Shown here: piece after piece, positions 59,194 through 64,000 of the stretch | Layout of the letters: the number at the start of each line of letters is the position of its first letter | Position numbering within the stretch: the stretch's first letter is position 1 | Assembly: GCA_030539275.1 (NCBI GenBank) | Contig: JAUNSK010000007.1 | Location: forward strand, 62,001 to 126,000 | DNA from: Oscillospiraceae bacterium | GTDB taxonomy: Bacteria > Bacillota > Clostridia > Oscillospirales > Ruminococcaceae | DNA: 64,000 nt | Direction: 5' to 3' | Program-made: the position numbers and the translations under genes | The notes under the pieces: model-generated | Database searches by the model: none | Told to the model about the DNA's origin: nothing | The model's input: only the letters and a program-made list of their open reading frames with translations

Positions 59194-59397
59194 TTATCTT
59201 TTTAAATGTTTAAGCCTTACCAAGCTTATTATTATTGTTACAGCTGATATAACAAACAAAACTCCGCATACACTGCCCACTATTTTACACATAAAATTTG
59301 ATACCAAAAATCTCATTCTAAACGATACATACATAACAATACTGCTTATTAAGAAAATAATTGAAATAACTATGATACAGATAATCACTTTCTTCAT
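59194..59397 (-). CDS. Small membrane protein, unknown function
   Basis: About 67 residues (MKKVIICIIVISIIFLISS start) with two transmembrane helices joined by a short loop (FRMRFLVSNFMCK) and a basic C-terminus (RLKHLKR). The ribosome site is weak, and an upstream ATG at 59433 has none, so the gene call is tentative. It may belong with the neighbouring lipoprotein (same strand, 212 bp apart). Confidence 0.45.
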   Translation of the reverse strand: MKKVIICIIVISIIFLISSIVMYVSFRMRFLVSNFMCKIVGSVCGVLFVISAVTIIISLVRLKHLKR

Positions 59398-60028
59398 TTT
59401 ATCACTCAACTCACTATTAAATATTTGTCTCATTAAAACCGCATATGAGACTTGTAAAAGCCATACGACTTACTAAATATAATCCACCACTCATAAACTG
59501 TGATTTAACCCTAATTACTAAGCACCGGAATAACTTCGGTTGATTTATAAGGCAAAATTAAACCCTGATTGCTTTTATGTATTCTCTTTTATTCGGATAC
59601 GTGAAGATCATATATATTGACGTTCATAATTTTCAAGCTGTGTATCCTTAAGCGTTTCCTTTTATAGTTTCAAACGCCTGCAGTACAATCAGATGGATCC
59701 TGCTGTTCAACAAAACATTTTTATATTGTTTTATTGAACATAAAACATTAAATGCTATTTTTACAATTTATTAATTTCTGGAATATATTATTTAAAATTA
59801 TAATATAAGAGACTTTTTTTGTCAATACAATTAAAAACGTGTCTTATCTGATCCTGCTGCGTCTATAATGAGAATGTCCTTGTTTTCAATATAACATTTA
59901 TATGCATATTTTTAATTTCGTACTTTTCAACAATCTTTTTAACATTTTCAACAATAATTAATCAATAATCACTATTATAAATCATTATATCAGTTCATCG
60001 CTATGCTATGCATCCAAAATATATACAA
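59398..60028. other. Long AT-rich intergenic region without a recognised gene
   Basis: No ORF with a ribosome site, RNA gene or clear repeat was seen across about 630 bp. A TTGAAA (~59625-59630, minus) with TATGAT 18 bp on is a possible minus-strand promoter about 200 bp before the small membrane-protein gene. The stretch may be a remnant or hold an unrecognised small RNA. Confidence 0.4.
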
Positions 60029-60069
60029 AAACTGCCGCTTTCAGGATCATCTCCCGAAAGCGGCAGTTT
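60029..60069 (-). terminator. Terminator of the DUF3048 gene
   Basis: Fourteen-bp inverted repeat (60029-60042 with 60056-60069), AAACTGCCGCTTTC and its complement, with a T-rich run beyond it on the minus strand. Lies 24 bp after the DUF3048 gene stop. Confidence 0.88.
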
Positions 60070-60092
60070 AATATTTTATTATTAAGTTTTCA

Positions 60093-61202
60093 TCATCCCA
60101 GACTTACATTATCCGTAATTCCAAAGTAGCACTTTCCCCTGTTTACCTTTATCGGGTTTCCGCTCGTATCAGTAATAACAAAGTTCTGGTTTTCAGCAGG
60201 CTTGGACCAGTTGATCTCCTGTGCCATGCCGTTTGAAACATAATATCCTGTGCCTGATGAAAGCTCTACATCCATCAGCTGGCCGACTCCTCTCGGAGAA
60301 ACAGTAGTCCTGAGAACAAATACATTTGTAAATGCAAGCTGGTTTCCTGTTGTTGCATCGATCTGGGGATCACCTGAATGCTGCTTAAGATATGTTCCGC
60401 TCTCAGAATCAAAAGTAAATGTACTGTAATATGAATCTGAGAAGATTACATTAAGCTCAGTACAGCTTGTACCAGACGGGCTTATAGGTGCTTCTTCAGT
60501 ATTGAAATCGAACAGATTGTGTTTCTCGTCCTCTGACAGGTCTGTTCTGTAACCTGCACGTTCGATTGCTGCCGGTATTTCACTGCCCGCGATATAGCCT
60601 GTATGTTCACGGTCATAGTTCATGAGTCTCTCCTCGTCATTGTAGAAAAGAGAACCGTAATATGCACTGTCATCACCGTCAAATCTGTCGATATCAAGAC
60701 GGTCAAGCGTTTCAGCTGCTATAGTCTTGTCCATGCCCCAGTGGCAGTAGATTGCATCAAGACCGTATGCTATGATCGGGTAATAGTAACGGCAGCTTCT
60801 GATAGAACAAACATTCGGAATGTTTGTATAGTCTGCAAAAACGCCCATCATTCTTGTGATGCCGCCTTCTACTACAACTTCATAGATATAATCGGCTGAA
60901 CCTATTCCATACTGCGGAAGTGACTGACTGATGTTGTTTATCATAATGGCTATAGGTCTCTTGCCTACTGCTGCCTCATTGTAATCATATTCACCGGTAA
61001 GCGGATTCTGTATATCAGAATGACTCTTTGCCTGATCAGTTGTGATCTGCGTTTCAGCACTTGTTATTTCCGTTACGGTTGTCCCGGAAGTGGCAGCCTG
61101 TGATCCTGTACTTTCCGGAAGATCTACCTTTGATGAACAGCCGGTCAGGCTGAGGCATGCACAGAGTGCTGCTGCAAATAATATTTTCTTTGCGTGTTTC
61201 AT
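60093..61202 (-). CDS. DUF3048-domain (YerB-like) lipoprotein
   Basis: 369-residue surface lipoprotein: lipobox SLTGC, then a Ser/Thr-rich linker (~25-65) and the two-part DUF3048 fold (RPIAIMINNISQSLPQYGIGSADYIYEVVVEGGITRMMGVF; SIRSCRYYYPIIAYGLDAIYCHWG). B. subtilis YerB is the reference family member; its function is unknown. Follows the radical-SAM pair by 19 bp and ends the operon. Confidence 0.92.
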   Translation of the reverse strand: MKHAKKILFAAALCACLSLTGCSSKVDLPESTGSQAATSGTTVTEITSAETQITTDQAKSHSDIQNPLTGEYDYNEAAVGKRPIAIMINNISQSLPQYGIGSADYIYEVVVEGGITRMMGVFADYTNIPNVCSIRSCRYYYPIIAYGLDAIYCHWGMDKTIAAETLDRLDIDRFDGDDSAYYGSLFYNDEERLMNYDREHTGYIAGSEIPAAIERAGYRTDLSEDEKHNLFDFNTEEAPISPSGTSCTELNVIFSDSYYSTFTFDSESGTYLKQHSGDPQIDATTGNQLAFTNVFVLRTTVSPRGVGQLMDVELSSGTGYYVSNGMAQEINWSKPAENQNFVITDTSGNPIKVNRGKCYFGITDNVSLG

Positions 61203-61221
61203 TTTCCCATATCACCTTTCA

Positions 61222-61887
61222 TTACATAAATGTCTGATCATCGGCAGCAAATATTCCCCTGCGTCTGATATTGATTTTTTCCGGAGTCTGTCCGTAAAAT
61301 TCAAAGAAGCTGTCAAATAAAAGAGATGGATTGATGTTGTTCTGATTTCCTGACGGCATCGTAAGAGTTACTTTAAGTTCTCCGTCCTGAACACTCATGT
61401 CAATAACTGAGACAAGAGGCTTAAGATCTATTTCCTTAAATGTCTTCTGTTTGGTTTTCTTTAAAACTGTTATCGTATCCCTGTTTACAAATTCACCAAA
61501 CTTAACCTGTGCATCACTGCTGTTTTCAAAGCCGAAATGTGCTTCATACTCACTTTTTGTGATCTCAGTATGCTTCATCTGCTGAGGACTTACCGAGATG
61601 ATCCTTATGCCCTCAGGCAGTACTGCATTGAGTCTGTTCATGATCTCCTCACAGCTTGTATCATCGGTAATATTGAAGTCCATTATCTCACAGTCACTCT
61701 CGTAACCGAGAGAAAGCGGAAGCGGAAACATTATATACGGACGAGGATTATACCCTTCTGTATACCAGACAGGTATATGCGCACGTCTGAATGTTCTCTG
61801 CATGAACTTGTACAGATCGAGGTGGGAAATGTACTTTGCCCTGTCTGTTTTCGTAAATCTGGCTCTCAGTTTAATCAAAGCACTCAC
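61222..61887 (-). CDS. TIGR03936-family radical-SAM-associated protein (DUF2344)
   Basis: 221-residue protein of the family found next to or fused to the TIGR03960 radical SAM enzyme. RARFTKTDRAKYISHLDLYKFMQRTFRRAHIPVWYTEGYNPRPYIMFPLPLSLGYESDCEIMDF is the signature region. Its start overlaps the upstream gene by 17 bp, so the two are translated together. Probably a partner or RNA-modification accessory; the reaction is unknown. Confidence 0.93.
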   Translation of the reverse strand: MSALIKLRARFTKTDRAKYISHLDLYKFMQRTFRRAHIPVWYTEGYNPRPYIMFPLPLSLGYESDCEIMDFNITDDTSCEEIMNRLNAVLPEGIRIISVSPQQMKHTEITKSEYEAHFGFENSSDAQVKFGEFVNRDTITVLKKTKQKTFKEIDLKPLVSVIDMSVQDGELKVTLTMPSGNQNNINPSLLFDSFFEFYGQTPEKINIRRRGIFAADDQTFM

Positions 61888-63709
61888 CGCCTATACATTT
61901 GCTTACACCGCAGCCGGAGCATCTTATGCGGCAGTTAGGTGTAGTTGTGTCCTCTTTAGCTTTTTTATTTTCACGGATAAGAAATTCCTTGGATACAAGA
62001 TAATCGAGATGATCCCATGGAAATACCTCATCGTAAGCTCTTGCCCTGTTTGCATAGAACTTTGTATCAATGCCGCATTTTTCAAATGCAGCCATCCATT
62101 TTTCAAAGTCATATGTTTCACTCCAGCTGTCAAATTTGCAGCCGCTTCTGAATGCTTCATAGAGCGCTTTACCTACACGTCTGTCACCCTTTGCAAGTAC
62201 TTCTTCAAGAATACTTATGTCAGGGCTGTGCCAGCTTACTCTTATTTTCTTTGAAGTTATATTATCTACCAGAAGCTTCTGTCTGCGTTCGATCTCTTCG
62301 CGGCTTATCTGCGGCTCAAACTCAAACGGAGTAAACGGCTTCGGAACGAATGTTGCAACACTTATTGAAATCGAAGGAACACCCTTCGGTCTGTTTTCAA
62401 GTGAGTAGAACAGATCGAGTATCTTCTGTGCAGTCTCGGCAATTCCGATTATATCCTCATCAGTTTCTGTCGGAAGTCCCATCATAAAGTACAGCTTGAC
62501 CTTGGTATATCCGCCCATAAATGATATCTTACAGGTAGACATGATCTCTTCCTCTGTAACATTTTTATTGATAACGTCTCTAAGTCTCTGCGTACCTGCC
62601 TCAGGTGCAAATGTAAGTCCGCTTTTTCTTACCTTTTTGATCTTCTCAAGAAGAGCATCGGAAAAGTTGTCTATACGAAGAGAAGGCAGAGACAGATTTA
62701 CCTTTTCATTTTCTGTATATTCAAGCAGGTCAGTAAGCATACTGTCTATGTTTGAATGGTCGCTTGTACTGAGAGATGCAAGTGAGAGTTCATCATAGCC
62801 CGTATTTTCACACAGGTCCCTTGCCTCACTGTTGATAACAGCACTGCTTTTCTCCCTGAACGGTCTGTAAATGAAACCGGCCTGACAGAATCTGCAGCCT
62901 CTGATACAGCCTCTTAAAACCTCAACAGATGCCCTGTCATGAACTATTTCAGTAAACGGCACAACAAATGTCTTAGGGTAAAACACCTTGTCAAAGTCCT
63001 TTATTATACGTTTTCTGACAACTGCCGGCGCACCGTCCTTCGGAGTATAGCATCTGATGGTGCCGTCTTCATTATACGAAATATCATACAGGGACGGAAT
63101 ATACAGTCCCTCGATCTTTGCTGCTTCCCGAAGAAATTCGGATCTCGTGGCACCCTGCTTCTTCATCTTCTCATACAGCTCCATCATTTCGAGGGTAACC
63201 TCTTCGCCCTCACCGACACTTATTATATCGCAGAAGTCTGCAAACGGTTCAGGATTGCATACACAGGGTCCTCCTGCTACAACTATCGGTGAAATGGATT
63301 CACCACGGTCTTTTGCATATACAGGAATACCGGCAAGATCAAGCATATTCAGAACGTTTGAATATGAAAGCTCATACTGCATGGTAAAGCCCACAAAATC
63401 AAAATCTTTTACCGGATCAAGACTCTCAAGTGCATAGAGAGGAATATCATGATCACGCATGATATTTTCAAAATCGATCCACGGAGCAAATACACGCTCG
63501 CACCAGTAATTCTCTCTCTCGTTAATAAGTGAATACAGTATTTTCATTCCCAGATGCGACATACCGATATCATACGTATCCGGAAAACAGAATGCAAATC
63601 TGACATCAACATTTTTTTTATCCTTAGTAACACTGCCAGGTTCGCCGCCTATATACCTTGACGGTTTCTGAACCTGAAGCAGATATTTTTCTATTTCTTC
63701 CCTGATCAT
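61871..63709 (-). CDS. TIGR03960-family B12-binding-type radical SAM protein
   Basis: 612-residue enzyme of the large SAM-radical family. N-terminal B12-binding-like fold (~20-180), then the [4Fe-4S] motif CIRGCRFCQAG (CxxxCxxC) and a radical-SAM barrel with EAGTQRLRDVINKNVTEEE. The Cys-rich C-terminus (CRIRCSGCGVSKCIGGEC) could bind a second cluster. ATG 63709 (MIREEIEKYL) lies 6 nt after GGAGG; the ATG two codons earlier abuts the ribosome site. Role, with its partner, is predicted to be tRNA- or ribosome-related, but unproven. Confidence 0.93.
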   Translation of the reverse strand: MIREEIEKYLLQVQKPSRYIGGEPGSVTKDKKNVDVRFAFCFPDTYDIGMSHLGMKILYSLINERENYWCERVFAPWIDFENIMRDHDIPLYALESLDPVKDFDFVGFTMQYELSYSNVLNMLDLAGIPVYAKDRGESISPIVVAGGPCVCNPEPFADFCDIISVGEGEEVTLEMMELYEKMKKQGATRSEFLREAAKIEGLYIPSLYDISYNEDGTIRCYTPKDGAPAVVRKRIIKDFDKVFYPKTFVVPFTEIVHDRASVEVLRGCIRGCRFCQAGFIYRPFREKSSAVINSEARDLCENTGYDELSLASLSTSDHSNIDSMLTDLLEYTENEKVNLSLPSLRIDNFSDALLEKIKKVRKSGLTFAPEAGTQRLRDVINKNVTEEEIMSTCKISFMGGYTKVKLYFMMGLPTETDEDIIGIAETAQKILDLFYSLENRPKGVPSISISVATFVPKPFTPFEFEPQISREEIERRQKLLVDNITSKKIRVSWHSPDISILEEVLAKGDRRVGKALYEAFRSGCKFDSWSETYDFEKWMAAFEKCGIDTKFYANRARAYDEVFPWDHLDYLVSKEFLIRENKKAKEDTTTPNCRIRCSGCGVSKCIGGECFD

Positions 63710-63773
63710 TAACATCCTCCGTTATTTTTAAACACTTTACTAATTGTACTATAAAATGATTGATTTTTCAATA

Positions 63774-63998
63774 TTATTTTAATATTTCACTAAAGATAAG
63801 ATAAATAATCATTATCACTGCTGAAATATTTGAAACGATCGCATCGGAGAAAAAGTAACAAAAAAACAGAAGCAGACAGACATTAATTATTTTAACTATA
63901 AACAGAAGCGTATCGTATTTTCCCTTAGCATAAATGTCAAGAATATTTACAATAATGCTGCCTCCGTCGAGACACCGAAACGGCAGAAGGTTGAAAAT
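63774..63998 (-). CDS. Site-2 protease (M50) family membrane protein, C-terminal part
   Basis: The frame is open from the window edge: 74 residues are visible, with the start outside. NLLPFRCLDGGSI near the visible N-terminus matches the NLLPxxxLDGG zinc-ligand motif of M50/SpoIVFB-like intramembrane proteases, with two or more hydrophobic helices after it. The HExxH site would lie beyond the edge. It is upstream of, and on the same strand as, the radical-SAM pair (64-bp gap), so they are probably one operon. The replaced IPP segment (FRC) suggests a divergent member. Confidence 0.75.
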   Translation of the reverse strand: MFNLLPFRCLDGGSIIVNILDIYAKGKYDTLLFIVKIINVCLLLFFCYFFSDAIVSNISAVIMIIYLIFSEILK

Positions 63999-64000
63999 TC

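Overview
The window comes from a low-GC, Gram-positive, anaerobic cellulolytic bacterium, most likely a cellulosome-forming Ruminococcus close to R. flavefaciens (Oscillospiraceae). The evidence is the dockerin-bearing plant cell-wall hydrolases (a GH11-CBM22-GH10-dockerin-CE4 xylanase and a GH74-dockerin xyloglucanase), Firmicutes-type ribosomal and housekeeping gene order, strong Shine-Dalgarno sites, lipobox lipoproteins and AT-rich intergenic DNA. The species is an inference; no rRNA is present. No tRNA, rRNA, CRISPR array, insertion sequence or prophage was seen.

Layout. 1-7300: two cellulosomal genes flank a LysR regulator; the xyloglucanase promoter carries a cre-like operator. 7300-23300: an unbroken minus-strand superoperon, rpsJ to rplQ (S10, spc and alpha operons), with secY, adk, map, a KOW-domain gene, infA and rpmJ in the middle. 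It starts from a strong promoter with a ~310-nt leader that contains an attenuator-like terminator. 23340-28950: a CPBP membrane protease and AI-2E family permease pair, then nadB-nadC followed by an AraC regulator. 29120-32930: a lipoprotein GH5 endoglucanase and an orphan two-component system. 32980-38190: an EF-G paralogue and secA. 38430-44070: a 1546-residue cyclic-di-GMP signalling protein (pseudo-receiver, degenerate GGDEF, intact EAL, five PAS-like segments, intact GGDEF, terminal PAS-like segment), divergent from a small HD-domain gene. 44130-50740: the protein quality-control cluster tig-clpP-clpX-lon-engB. 50840-56960: rplS with a structured leader, two signal peptidases, ylqF, rnhB, yraN, thrC and a metallophosphoesterase. 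57130-60090: poorly characterised accessory genes, including a secreted beta-propeller that ends in half a dockerin. 60090-64000: a DUF3048 lipoprotein, the TIGR03936/TIGR03960 radical-SAM pair, and the end of an M50 (site-2) protease.

How it fits together. Most of the window is core growth machinery (translation, Sec export, signal-peptide cleavage, proteolysis). Fibre-degradation genes are inserted beside it: secreted, dockerin-bound xylan and xyloglucan enzymes that would dock to scaffoldin, and a membrane-anchored beta-glucanase. Local regulators (LysR, AraC, a two-component system, a cre-like site) and a cyclic-di-GMP hub could couple fibre use to physiology. Several starts were moved from the longest ORF because a Shine-Dalgarno site, a promoter or family alignment supports another codon; some of these are TTG or GTG (LysR, rpsE, GH5, rplN, one lepB).
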